From positions 124,001-188,000 of the forward strand of contig NZ_SATR01000005.1 of assembly GCF_004551525.1 (NCBI RefSeq): DNA of 64,000 nt, given 5' to 3'. This DNA is from Vibrio ouci (lineage in GTDB: Bacteria; Pseudomonadota; Gammaproteobacteria; Enterobacterales; Vibrionaceae). Position numbers and translations under genes: made by a program. Numbering within the stretch: position 1 is the stretch's first letter; every line of letters starts with the position of its first letter. This document shows, in pieces, positions 26,558 through 34,895 of the stretch. A model generated the notes under the pieces. The model saw only the letters and a list, made by a program, of their open reading frames with translations, was not told the origin of the DNA and searched no databases.

Positions 26558-28405
26558 TTAAACCCTTACGTCACGACGAGCGTCGCGTCCCCAAACTAAG
26601 TTAATGATTGCGCGTGAAGCGAATACGCCGCTGAACATACTGGTCAATAGACCAAGACCAAGAGTCAAAGCAAAGCCTTGAATTGGACCATTACCGATCG
26701 AATACAGCACGACAGCAGTAATCATGGTGGTGATATTGGCATCTAGAATGGTGCTTAGTGCACTGTCAAATCCTAGATCGATAGACTGAGCAAAGGTACG
26801 TCCCTCTGCCAATTTATCTTTAATACGTTCGAAGATAAGTACGTTGGTATCTACCGCCATACCGACAGTCAAAACCAAACCTGCAATACCTGGAAGAGTG
26901 AGTACTGCCCCTGGTAGTAACGCGATAAGACCTAACAAGCTCACCATGTTGACCATTAGAGCGACGTTTGCTACCCAACCAAGTCGGCGGTACCACAACG
27001 CCATGAAGGTCAGTGTCATTGCTAGACCAAGCGCCAAGGCTGCAAAACCGTTTTGGATGTTTTCTGCACCCAATGACGCACCAATGGTACGCTCTTCAAC
27101 GATGGTAACAGGGGCAGTTAGAGAACCCGCTCTTAGCAGTAGTGCTAAGTTTTGCGCGTCTTCCATAGAGCCTGCACCCGTAATACGGAACTGGCTACCT
27201 AGCTGCGATTGAATCGTCGCAACACTGATTACTTTTTCACTACGTTCAGTCTCGCCTTTCGCGTTAGTGGTGTACTCGCGGTACACAGTGGCCATTGGCT
27301 TACCAATATGAGTGCCTGAGAAATCACTCATGATCTTGCCACCCGCATGATCGAGCGAAATGTTGACTTCTGAGAAGCCCATTTTATCGATACCTGCACG
27401 CGCATTAATGATGTGCTCACCTGTAAGAACAGCGCGTTTTGCTAAGGTTACGTCTCGGCCATCGTTGTCTTTCAGGACAATGTCACCATACGCTTTCTCT
27501 TCAGATGGAGAGCGAGCTTCATGGAAAGCAAGCGTTGCAGTTGCACCAATCACGTTCTTCGCCAGTGATGGGTCTTGTACACCCGGCAGTTCAATACGAA
27601 TGCTGTGCTCACCTTGGCGTTGAACTAGTGCTTCGGTAATACCTAGCTCTTCAATACGATCACGCATGATCTTAAGGTTTTGCTTGATAGTGACCGACTG
27701 GAATTCAGATTTGCTTTCTAGTGTTGGTTTAACCGCAATATAGTCCGAGTGACGCTTTGCATCCCAAGTTGGGTAATTTTGCTTTAAGAAATCGCCAACC
27801 GAACCCATTGCTTGTTCTGAGTTACTCTTAATATCAAAGCCTTCAGAGCCTACTGCGGTAATTTGCACACCGCGAATACGCTCTTGACGTAAAAAGTCAC
27901 GAACTTCATCGACTAAGCTATTACGCTGATCTTCAAACGCTTTATCGATATCTACGTTAAGTAGGAACTGAACACCGCCACGAAGGTCAAGACCAAGCTT
28001 AATTGGTGAGAAGCCAAGCTCACTTAACCACTCAGGCGCAACAGAGACATAAGAGAAGGTGATGCTATCTTCTTTGCCCAGCAGCTTATCTAGCTCTTTT
28101 CGCGCTTGTGTCTGAGCAGTTTCGTTGTCGAACACTAACGTTGTTTTCTGGCCAACTTGATCAATTTTGATTGCATCAATATCGCGCTGATCAAGATAGT
28201 GATTGAGTTCACTAACATTACCAAGAATTGAGTTACTTGCTTGTGGTGACGTTGTCACCTGAATTGACGGTTTCTCACCATACCATGTTGGTATCGCACT
28301 TAACGTCAGCATAATGATCGTAGCGATCAGCACCACATACTTCCACGCCGAGTAGTGGTTCATCAGGCGTGCAGATTTCGCCTGCTTAACAGGTTGTTTT
28401 TTCAT
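26558..28405 (-). CDS. secD: Protein translocase subunit SecD (second Vibrio copy)
   Basis: SecD of 615 residues has a first helix at about 23-42, the large periplasmic P1 domain opened by PIKLGLDLRGGVQFLLNVD, and a five-helix RND-like block at the end with TVGMAVDTNVLIFERIKDKL, where the conserved aspartate lies on the ion path. It starts 91 bp downstream of vemP, and the leader in between contains hairpins that could hide its weak ribosome-binding site. By analogy with V. alginolyticus, its translation rises when VemP stalls the ribosome. Confidence 0.93.
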   Translation of the reverse strand: MKKQPVKQAKSARLMNHYSAWKYVVLIATIIMLTLSAIPTWYGEKPSIQVTTSPQASNSILGNVSELNHYLDQRDIDAIKIDQVGQKTTLVFDNETAQTQARKELDKLLGKEDSITFSYVSVAPEWLSELGFSPIKLGLDLRGGVQFLLNVDIDKAFEDQRNSLVDEVRDFLRQERIRGVQITAVGSEGFDIKSNSEQAMGSVGDFLKQNYPTWDAKRHSDYIAVKPTLESKSEFQSVTIKQNLKIMRDRIEELGITEALVQRQGEHSIRIELPGVQDPSLAKNVIGATATLAFHEARSPSEEKAYGDIVLKDNDGRDVTLAKRAVLTGEHIINARAGIDKMGFSEVNISLDHAGGKIMSDFSGTHIGKPMATVYREYTTNAKGETERSEKVISVATIQSQLGSQFRITGAGSMEDAQNLALLLRAGSLTAPVTIVEERTIGASLGAENIQNGFAALALGLAMTLTFMALWYRRLGWVANVALMVNMVSLLGLIALLPGAVLTLPGIAGLVLTVGMAVDTNVLIFERIKDKLAEGRTFAQSIDLGFDSALSTILDANITTMITAVVLYSIGNGPIQGFALTLGLGLLTSMFSGVFASRAIINLVWGRDARRDVRV

Positions 28406-28412
28406 AATATTT

Positions 28413-28490
28413 CTTAACTTTGCTAGGCACAGTAATCCGTGCGTAGTATTAAAATAATGAAGATTAGATTCTTCGTTTAACTAAGTTAAA
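28413..28490 (-). promoter_or_regulatory. vemP-secD leader with secondary structure over the secD start region
   Basis: On the minus strand TTAACTT, 7 nt after the vemP stop codon, is complementary to AAGTTAA located 8 nt before the secD ATG. Enclosed between them are two smaller hairpins (GAAGA/TCTTC at 28459-28474 and GCAC/GTGC at 28427-28442). This is the arrangement expected if a ribosome stalled near the end of vemP unfolds a structure that hides the secD initiation region. The pairing is read from sequence; its function is inferred from V. alginolyticus. Confidence 0.6.
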
Positions 28491-28496
28491 AAATGA

Positions 28497-28964
28497 TCAG
28501 AAATGACCGTTTAAGGCGACGTAAAGCGTGTTCGATTCTTTCCAACCGGAAACTCGGTAGATAGCATTTTGGTTCGAAACGCGTTGAGTTAAAGTAACAA
28601 CCGGAAGTTTATACAACCGATAGAGAGGAATAGCAGCAGGTTCAAAACCTACTGTTTCGAGATTTGATTTTGGCTCAGCGTCATCAAGAACACGAGTGAC
28701 ATTTGACCAACGATTCGCATTAATAATCGCTAACCAATCTTGCGCAATATCTGATTGAGTTACTGGTTCTGATTGGGGTTCTTGTCGTACTTCATCAAAC
28801 AGAGCTTGAAAGTCTTGTTGTGAAGAAGGTGTAGTGCCAAGAGAACGGTAGCTGAGTCTAGCAGAGGCTTCATTTTCAGCTTGTAACAAATAGGCAAAAG
28901 CCTGCGTTGGTAAAACCATCGCAAGTAAAACTAGCCAGAAATATGAAACAATTCGCTGAAGCAT
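28497..28964 (-). CDS. vemP: VemP secretion-monitoring arrest peptide
   Basis: The 155-residue protein has a Sec signal sequence (about residues 1-24) and lies directly upstream of secD-secF. Its C-terminus IYRVSGWKESNTLYVALNGHF resembles the arrest region of V. alginolyticus VemP (the SGWKE-x-N-x-x-YVALN block). VemP stalls its own translation when export is slow or sodium is low; the stall exposes the secD2 ribosome-binding site and raises SecDF2, and active export releases it. The length is close to the 159 residues of the known protein. The last residues differ from what I recall of the V. alginolyticus stall site, so the exact stall codon cannot be given. Confidence 0.88.
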   Translation of the reverse strand: MLQRIVSYFWLVLLAMVLPTQAFAYLLQAENEASARLSYRSLGTTPSSQQDFQALFDEVRQEPQSEPVTQSDIAQDWLAIINANRWSNVTRVLDDAEPKSNLETVGFEPAAIPLYRLYKLPVVTLTQRVSNQNAIYRVSGWKESNTLYVALNGHF

Positions 28965-29063
28965 TGATTAGCCAAATAATATAGAACATGTCGATGGTAG
29001 ACCTAAGCCGTCAACCAGACAACTAAAATATTCTAAAAGCTAATTTTTCAGTTTTAATAGGAT

Positions 29064-29735
29064 TTAACGGTAAAAGATTTTGCCTGTTTGAACGTTAAGG
29101 TAAATCTTATTTGCCTGCTTCAAGCCGCCACAATAAACAAAATAAGCCTCTTGCTCATCAAAGGTCACTGAACGCACCCAGCCTTGTGTCTCTTCAAAAT
29201 CTTCTGGAACACACGTACCGTCTTTTAACAGGTTATCAGTGGTCTTAATAAACATCTCAAAGTGCTGCTTAAAATCATCCGAGTTTTCTATGTACTGACC
29301 CACGGTTTCTAAACGTTCTTTTTTGGTGATCGTCGGTGCCACTTCAAGTAATGCTTCCATCGGCACCCACTCAGCCACTTCTGGTCCCCCGTCTTCATAC
29401 ACATAGTATGGAGAGATTCGGCCCCAGCCATCACGCTTTTCCAAAATGTGCAACTTGTCGCCACGGTATACGACACTTTCGACAAACGCATCAAAATCGG
29501 GCATTTCACGGACACCCAGCCTTGGCGGACTCACGTAGTAATCCGTCACTGGAGGTTTCGCTTGTTCTTGCTCTTCCTCTTCCACTATTTCAAGTGGCGT
29601 GACAGGCTCCTTGTTGCTCTCAGCTTCTAGTGCCGCCATCGCATCTTGTTGTGGCTTATAGTAAAAAATGTAGTAACCACCAGCGGCACAACCAATACCC
29701 ACAAGCAGTAAGACAAGCATCATTAGCTTTTTCAT
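29064..29735 (-). CDS. Membrane-anchored SH3-like domain protein
   Basis: The 223-residue protein starts with a signal anchor (residues 3-25, MLVLLLVGIGCAAGGYYIFYY), then an acidic linker, then a region at about 68-125 with an SH3-like pattern (RLGVREMPDFDAFVESVVYRGDKLHILEKRDGWGRI and AEWVPMEAL). The C-terminal 80 residues contain two cysteines (GTC and YCGG) that could form a disulfide. It should be inner-membrane attached, facing the periplasm. SH3-like domains of this kind often bind cell-wall peptides; no enzymatic motif is present. Confidence 0.65.
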   Translation of the reverse strand: MKKLMMLVLLLVGIGCAAGGYYIFYYKPQQDAMAALEAESNKEPVTPLEIVEEEEQEQAKPPVTDYYVSPPRLGVREMPDFDAFVESVVYRGDKLHILEKRDGWGRISPYYVYEDGGPEVAEWVPMEALLEVAPTITKKERLETVGQYIENSDDFKQHFEMFIKTTDNLLKDGTCVPEDFEETQGWVRSVTFDEQEAYFVYCGGLKQANKIYLNVQTGKIFYR

Positions 29736-29790
29736 ATCCGTTCTGAATTTTTCCTATACTTATCGAATCAAGACCACGGCACCCATACTC

Positions 29791-30357
29791 ATGATATGGC
29801 ATTACTTAACTACTATAGCGGCAGCAATGCTGATCACTTTACCTTTTCAGGTGAACGGGTCCCAATGCAATGAAAAAAGTTGGAATGCCAGCCTCAAAGT
29901 CCAACAAGAACTGGATGAAGCATATAACCTTCACGCCTCACGATTTAACCAGTTTCTTAAACTCCACCAAGATCAGCCATTTCTGTTCCAGGAATTTAGT
30001 GCCGATGAAATTCACAGTTTGTGGTCAACAAACAACGCTAGCTATCTAGAACATATGAATGCTCAAATTAAAGCCTCAACGACCATCATTGATCTTATCG
30101 ATAATGAACGCAGTGCGATCGAACCACTCAGCGAAGAAGCCTCACACCAACAAGACAAATGGCTAACCATTAGTCGCCACTGCCAAACCAACGGCAAAAT
30201 GATTAACATGATTTCCGGATTAGATTATGCGCAGCTTAACCAGGCGTTAATTCGGGATATAAGCATACTGCTGAGGAAATTAGATACTTTACAATCTCGG
30301 TACCTGAAAGAAGTAGAGGCTTTGGAAAGCAGTCGTCCAAAGCCCCTTGAAGACTAG
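29791..30357 (+). CDS. Periplasmic helical protein of unknown function
   Basis: The 188-residue product has a signal peptide (about residues 1-23) followed by an almost entirely helical, polar mature part with two cysteines (QCNEK and RHCQT) that could pair. Heptad-like leucines suggest a helical bundle. No family was recognised. It is divergent from the SH3-like anchored protein (55 bp between starts) and ends 7 bp before the convergent GGGtGRT gene. Confidence 0.6.
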   Translation: MIWHYLTTIAAAMLITLPFQVNGSQCNEKSWNASLKVQQELDEAYNLHASRFNQFLKLHQDQPFLFQEFSADEIHSLWSTNNASYLEHMNAQIKASTTIIDLIDNERSAIEPLSEEASHQQDKWLTISRHCQTNGKMINMISGLDYAQLNQALIRDISILLRKLDTLQSRYLKEVEALESSRPKPLED

Positions 30358-30364
30358 ATCAACA

Positions 30365-31339
30365 TTAATGATGAAGCTGCTGATCCACGGCAACCGCCAA
30401 TGCTACCGACGCTCCGACCATAGGGTTATTACCCATACCGATGAAGCCCATCATTGCTACGTGAGCGGGAACAGATGAGCTACCCGCAAACTGAGCATCG
30501 GCATGCATTCTGCCCATTGTGTCTGTCATACCGTAGCTTGCTGGGCCTGCTGCAACGTTATCAGGGTGAAGAGTTCGCCCTGTACCACCACCAGAAGCCA
30601 CTGAAAAGTATGCTTTCCCTTGGTTGTTACACTCTGATTTGTAGATGCCCGCCACAGGATGCTGAAAACGTGTCGGGTTAGTCGAGTTACCAGTAATACT
30701 GACATCGACTGATTCACGATGCATGATAGCGACACCTTCTCTAACATCATCTGCACCGTAACATAGAATCTCACCACGCTCGCCTTGTGAAAATCGACGT
30801 CGCTCGACTTCAACCAATTCATTGGTCTGATAATCAAACTCGGTACGCACATAAGTAAACCCATTGATGCGCGAGATCAGATAGGCGGCGTCTTTCCCTA
30901 AGCCGTTCAAAATCACTTTCAGCGGAGTTTGACGTGACTTATTGGCGTTCAGAGCTATCTTGATTGCACCTTCTGCTGCTGCAAATGATTCGTGGCCCGC
31001 TAGGAAAGCAAAGCAGTGTGTATTCTCATTCAGAAGTCGAGCAGCAAGTGCGCCATGACCTAAGCCCACTTGTCTCTGCTCTGCAACGCTACCAGGTTTA
31101 GTGAATGCTTGTAGCCCTTCACCAATATATTGCGCGGCTTTCTCTGCGGTTTCTGCTTGTTTAAACAAGGCCAACGCGGTACCGACAGTGTAAGCATCAC
31201 ACGCATTATCAAAAGCGATCGGTTGGGTCTCAAGCACCATTTTTTTCGGGTCAATACCGAAACTTAGGCAGTAATCATGAGCTTGTTCGACAGTGGCAAG
31301 GTTCATTTGGTTTAAGAGTTGAGTAGTTTGAGTATTCAT
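30365..31339 (-). CDS. GGGtGRT family protein
   Basis: The 324-residue protein contains GGGTGRT (in SVASGGGTGRTLHPDNVA, near residue 255), the motif that names this uncharacterised family. No classical cofactor site is visible; the C-terminal Gly/Ala-rich segment AHVAMMGFIGMGNNPMVGAS is family-conserved. It is always found beside a NifU-like scaffold gene, as here: it starts 15 bp after that gene ends, so the two form an operon whose leader contains a fluoride-riboswitch-like element. Biochemical role unknown. Confidence 0.88.
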   Translation of the reverse strand: MNTQTTQLLNQMNLATVEQAHDYCLSFGIDPKKMVLETQPIAFDNACDAYTVGTALALFKQAETAEKAAQYIGEGLQAFTKPGSVAEQRQVGLGHGALAARLLNENTHCFAFLAGHESFAAAEGAIKIALNANKSRQTPLKVILNGLGKDAAYLISRINGFTYVRTEFDYQTNELVEVERRRFSQGERGEILCYGADDVREGVAIMHRESVDVSITGNSTNPTRFQHPVAGIYKSECNNQGKAYFSVASGGGTGRTLHPDNVAAGPASYGMTDTMGRMHADAQFAGSSSVPAHVAMMGFIGMGNNPMVGASVALAVAVDQQLHH

Positions 31340-31354
31340 AGCGGTGACCTCAGA

Positions 31355-32047
31355 TTAAGCGTGACGTGGATTGATAGTTTTAACAGCTTCATCAAAGCGA
31401 CCGTAAACCCCTGTCGCCCCTAGCATGGCCTGATCCGGACTCTCGCCGTTCTCAATACTTGCCATCATTTTGCCCAGATTAAGGTATTGGTAACCAATCA
31501 CTTCATCGTGCTCATCAAGCGCTAATTTGGTCACATAACCTTCTGCCAACTCCATGTATCTCACCCCTTTAGCCAGCGTAGAATAACTGGTTCCTACTTG
31601 GCTGCGTTGAGTCTTACCAAGATCTTCAAGCGCCGCGCCAATTTCTAGCCCATCTTCAGAGAACGCCGATTGGGTGCGCCCATAAACAAACTGGAGGAAG
31701 ATTTCGCGCATTGCTACGTTGATGGCATCACACACAAGATCGGTATTCAGTGCTTCCAGAATGGTTTTACCAGTCAATATCTCTGCGGCCATCGAAGCGG
31801 AATGCGTCATTCCAGAGCAGCCGATGGTTTCAATCAAAGCTTCTTCGATAATGCCTTGTTTTACATTGAGGGTTAACTTAGCCGCCCCTTGCTGAGGCGC
31901 ACAAGATCCAACCCCGTGGCTAAGGCCAGAGATAGCAATCACGTCAGTTGGGCGAATCATACGTCCTTCAACAGGAATAGGTGCAGATGGGTGCAAGTCC
32001 CCACGTTGAATTGGGCACATTGATTGAATTTCAGATGAATATTGCAT
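31355..32047 (-). CDS. NifU-like iron-sulfur scaffold family protein
   Basis: The 230-residue protein is of the NifU/IscU-like group that travels with GGGtGRT proteins. Conserved cysteines appear in SMCPIQRGD (C11), GVGSCAPQQG (C49) and IGCSGMTHSAS (C76), the last two in positions suited to cluster or metal binding. It is the first gene of the operon. Its ATG is 3 nt beyond a 9-bp hairpin whose 3' arm contains the AGGA ribosome-binding site. Whether it truly builds Fe-S clusters is not established for this subfamily. Confidence 0.82.
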   Translation of the reverse strand: MQYSSEIQSMCPIQRGDLHPSAPIPVEGRMIRPTDVIAISGLSHGVGSCAPQQGAAKLTLNVKQGIIEEALIETIGCSGMTHSASMAAEILTGKTILEALNTDLVCDAINVAMREIFLQFVYGRTQSAFSEDGLEIGAALEDLGKTQRSQVGTSYSTLAKGVRYMELAEGYVTKLALDEHDEVIGYQYLNLGKMMASIENGESPDQAMLGATGVYGRFDEAVKTINPRHA

Positions 32048-32050
32048 GGC

Positions 32051-32074
32051 GTTTTCCTATGTAAGTAGGAAAAC
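32051..32074 (-). promoter_or_regulatory. Hairpin covering the ribosome-binding site of the scaffold gene
   Basis: GTTTTCCTA and TAGGAAAAC form a 9-bp perfect stem with a 6-nt loop on the minus strand. The downstream arm includes the AGGA box, and the ATG follows 3 nt later, so initiation would be blocked while the stem is closed. It is probably part of the expression platform of the upstream riboswitch. Confidence 0.65.
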
Positions 32075-32101
32075 AAGCGAAGATCTGAAGGCGCAACTTC
32101 T

Positions 32102-32220
32102 CTACAGAAAACCAGCCATAGCAATGTGCTACGGTTAATCACCAACAGTCTTACCTGTTTTCGTTTCTGTAGGAGTCATCAGCCTGAAGTGGCGGTTAAG
32201 TAGGTGGAACCCCATCACCT
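32102..32220 (-). ncRNA. Fluoride riboswitch (crcB motif) with alternative-pairing strand
   Basis: Read on the minus strand, 32219-32203 gives GGTGATGGGGTTCCACC, then AACCGCC (32197-32191), then GGCTGATGACTCCTAC (32184-32169). These are the conserved blocks of the crcB/fluoride aptamer in the right order. GGTG and CACC close P1; GGGGTT in its loop can pair with GACTCC to form the family's pseudoknot (two G-U pairs); GCC and GGC close P3. The strand CTACAGAAA (32172-32164), which includes the 3' end of the aptamer, is exactly complementary to TTTCTGTAG 54 nt downstream (32110-32102), a likely switching helix. No tool was run. Confidence 0.85.
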
Positions 32221-32296
32221 TGGTTACTAGATTAGATCTACTTCACACTTTCGCGCAACACCTTCTTTAGAGCAAATTTACATAACTACGCCTTTT

Positions 32297-32302
32297 ATTA
32301 TA
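32297..32302 (-). promoter_or_regulatory. Probable -10 element of the riboswitch operon
   Basis: On the minus strand TATAAT (in GTATATAATAAAAGG) is a consensus -10 hexamer about 75 nt before the aptamer. A weak TTGGTC lies 15 bp upstream as a -35 candidate. It would give a leader of roughly 240 nt. Confidence 0.45.
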
Positions 32303-32350
32303 TACGTTTCCGATAATGACCAATTAACAATCCTTTACATAACGACCGCA

Positions 32351-32369
32351 AATAGCACTAATTATCATT
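32351..32369. promoter_or_regulatory. Fur-box-like sequence
   Basis: AATAGCACTAATTATCATT agrees with the Vibrio Fur consensus at 13 of its 16 defined positions, with the right half (ATTATCATT) intact. It lies between the Fe-S scaffold operon and the divergent GGDEF-EAL gene and could act on either. Confidence 0.35.
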
Positions 32370-32429
32370 TGCATTAATATTATTCACAGTTATCATCTTT
32401 TTACTTTATAAATTTCTTTCTGTGTTGCT

Positions 32430-34757
32430 TTGAAACTTGCTCTGTCACTGAAAACCCTTGTATTGATATGGTTTATCGGCCTCTCATCTGCGGTCGCGAG
32501 CTATGTCACCGTCCATTATTACGAGACTCAAAAGCTCAATGGTTTACTCGACAACCAACTCAACAATCGAGTACAAACTTTATCTCAGTCACTAAAAGCA
32601 ATAGAGACCCTGCTCTACTCCACTCGCTCATTTCTCGCGAATGGCAACTCACCAACGCCGCAGCAATTCGAATCCTATTTTTCCGATCAAGTCGGAATAA
32701 ACACAATGGTTCATTCGCTTATGTGGGCGCCTAATGTTGCTGTCGATAAGGTCTCTGAATTTGAGCGTAAAGCGCAACAGCAAGGTTTTTTAGGCTATCG
32801 CCTGAACCCGAAAATATCGACTAACAACGACCCTGTTTGGTTTTTGCAAAACTCAACCTTACCCATCTATTTTATTTCGTCATCCTTTGAAGGCTCTGAC
32901 TACCTAGGATATCGGTTGGAAAGTGATCCCACGATAGTCAGTGCCATGTCGCGCTCTATTAGCGGAAATCGCATTGGAGTAGTCGACTATGTTGAAGAAG
33001 GCCAACTGGGGGCTAGGCTACTTCTCCCTAAGTTTGGGCAAGATGGCGCTCTTGATGGATTTGTGGTCGCCAACATCATTTTGCACGAGCTACTTGGCGA
33101 GATTTGGCATACCGAGGTAAATTCTAGTCATACGGGTATCAGCGTATTTACTAAACCCAATGATATTAAAATCTTTGAATCGCACATCAACACTAAACTC
33201 GAAGAGGACAAATTTTCAACCCGCATCGTCTCTGCAAGCCGAACAGTGCGAATTCCACTATTTAATACCAAGTGGCAGTTATCTATCTCGAAAACCGATC
33301 GCACAGGGAGTACTGCGCTGTACGGTTTCACCTCTGTCTTCTTAATTTTGATGCTAACGGTCTCCGCTACCATTGCAGCTAACTTTTATGCCACACGCCT
33401 TAAAGTGTCCGATCAAGTGATTGAAGAGAAGACCCGCTCTCTCGCACTTCAAGCCGTAAGAGATAACCTGACCAATTTGAGCAATCGTACTGCGCTTAGC
33501 TCCGAAGTCGATAAACAACTCTCTCTCTTATCAAGCGGGCAGAGCAAGGGCTTCTCAATCCTATTCATCGATCTCGATCGTTTCAAAGTAATCAATGATT
33601 CAATGGGCCACCTACACGGTGACAAGCTATTACAAAAAGTGGCCAGTCGTTTAACTCAACACTGCCGCCGAAACGATATGAGCTTTCGATTTGGTGGTGA
33701 TGAGTTCGTAATTTGCCTTCCGGGGCTGACATCTAAGGATGCCCTCAGTGATATCTGTCAGCGTTACTCTAACGTCCTTAGCCAACCATATAATATTGAC
33801 GGCCAATCTTGCCACATAGGTACCAGCATTGGGATTTCAGTGGTTACTGACCCCATGCAAACACTGGCCAGTATCCTGCGTGAAGCGGACACCGCCATGT
33901 ACAAGGCTAAAACATCCACTCATGAGAAAGTGGTGTTCTTTCATGAGCAGATGTTCAATCAAGCGAAGAAACGCTTCACTCTAGAACAAGAATTAACTAA
34001 CGCTCTCAACCTAAAACAGCTTTCATTGGTCTACCAACCTATCTATTCCACCGTGGACGACCGCGTGGTTGGTTTTGAGTCTCTTCTGCGCTGGGTACAC
34101 CCTGAGTTCGGTGCTATTTCTCCGGTTGATTTCGTCCCAATAGCCGAAGAGACTGGGTTGGTGGTAAAAATTGGTAATTGGGTCGCGATGGAGTGTTGCA
34201 AAACACTGCAACGTTTATGGCAAGCGAGGCAAGGTAAGTCCGTTCCAAGAATCAATATTAACGTTTCAGCCAAACAGTTTGAATCTGAGCATATTTATCA
34301 CACCCTCTGCCGCTTACTGAGCGAGTGTGACTTCCCGCCTCATCTAATCGGGATAGAGATTACCGAGTCAATGTTATTAAGCGATGAATGCAGTGCTCAA
34401 CAGTTACAACGCATCAAAGATCTCGGCGTTGTCTTGTACTTGGATGATTTTGGCACGGGCTACTCTTCTCTATCCGTCCTCAACGACTACCCAGTAGACG
34501 TGATCAAAGTCGATCGTAGTTTTGTCAGCCGCATCGCAATGGGGCAAAGTAATGCAGACAGTTTATGCCAAGCGATTATCAATATGGCACACATCATTGA
34601 TTTAGAGGTTGTCGCCGAAGGCGTTGAAACACCTGAACAGCTCGCGGTGCTTAGCCAACATAAATGCAACTATATCCAAGGCTACCTCAAGTCTAAGCCT
34701 CTTAGTGTATGCTCTCTGGAAAACGTTCTCGATCAGCAAGCGCAATTAACGGCGTAA
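32430..34757 (+). CDS. CHASE-GGDEF-EAL cyclic-di-GMP protein
   Basis: The 775-residue protein has a first membrane helix (about 7-26), a periplasmic CHASE-type sensor domain (to about 295), a second helix (about 301-322), then GGDEF and EAL domains. The cyclase site is intact (RFGGDEF near residue 420) with an RxxD inhibitory site five residues before it (RRND). The phosphodiesterase motif reads ESL (E near 550), with NVSAKQF, EITES, LDDFGTGYSS and VVAEGVET all present, so it may both make and break c-di-GMP. The only in-frame start compatible with the first helix is TTG 32430, with no strong ribosome-binding site. Confidence 0.9.
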   Translation: MKLALSLKTLVLIWFIGLSSAVASYVTVHYYETQKLNGLLDNQLNNRVQTLSQSLKAIETLLYSTRSFLANGNSPTPQQFESYFSDQVGINTMVHSLMWAPNVAVDKVSEFERKAQQQGFLGYRLNPKISTNNDPVWFLQNSTLPIYFISSSFEGSDYLGYRLESDPTIVSAMSRSISGNRIGVVDYVEEGQLGARLLLPKFGQDGALDGFVVANIILHELLGEIWHTEVNSSHTGISVFTKPNDIKIFESHINTKLEEDKFSTRIVSASRTVRIPLFNTKWQLSISKTDRTGSTALYGFTSVFLILMLTVSATIAANFYATRLKVSDQVIEEKTRSLALQAVRDNLTNLSNRTALSSEVDKQLSLLSSGQSKGFSILFIDLDRFKVINDSMGHLHGDKLLQKVASRLTQHCRRNDMSFRFGGDEFVICLPGLTSKDALSDICQRYSNVLSQPYNIDGQSCHIGTSIGISVVTDPMQTLASILREADTAMYKAKTSTHEKVVFFHEQMFNQAKKRFTLEQELTNALNLKQLSLVYQPIYSTVDDRVVGFESLLRWVHPEFGAISPVDFVPIAEETGLVVKIGNWVAMECCKTLQRLWQARQGKSVPRININVSAKQFESEHIYHTLCRLLSECDFPPHLIGIEITESMLLSDECSAQQLQRIKDLGVVLYLDDFGTGYSSLSVLNDYPVDVIKVDRSFVSRIAMGQSNADSLCQAIINMAHIIDLEVVAEGVETPEQLAVLSQHKCNYIQGYLKSKPLSVCSLENVLDQQAQLTA

Positions 34758-34804
34758 CCAAGTTCGAAAAATTCGAACATCTATAACTAATTTATATTGT
34801 TTTT

Positions 34805-34820
34805 CGTGATAAAAATCACG
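34805..34820. promoter_or_regulatory. CRP-like palindrome, with an FNR-like site just after it
   Basis: CGTGA-TAAAAA-TCACG is a perfect palindrome differing from the CRP consensus only at the outermost base of each half. At 34824-34837 ATGAT-TTAT-CTCAA resembles an FNR/CRP half-site pair (8 of 10). Both are 59-92 bp upstream of the small exported protein gene. Confidence 0.4.
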
Positions 34821-34895
34821 CTTATGATTTATCTCAAGCGCAAAAGACGCAGTTTACAAAAATCGCATATAGCCAAATATTGAGAGGAATTCATT

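Noticed and set aside
26844..27212. 122-codon open frame opposite secD
   Set aside because: It is antisense to a highly conserved gene, lacks a ribosome-binding site and has no recognisable domain.
25653..28405. secDF as the primary yajC-secDF locus
   Set aside because: Neither yajC, tgt nor queA is adjacent, and a VemP gene precedes it, which marks the second Vibrio copy.
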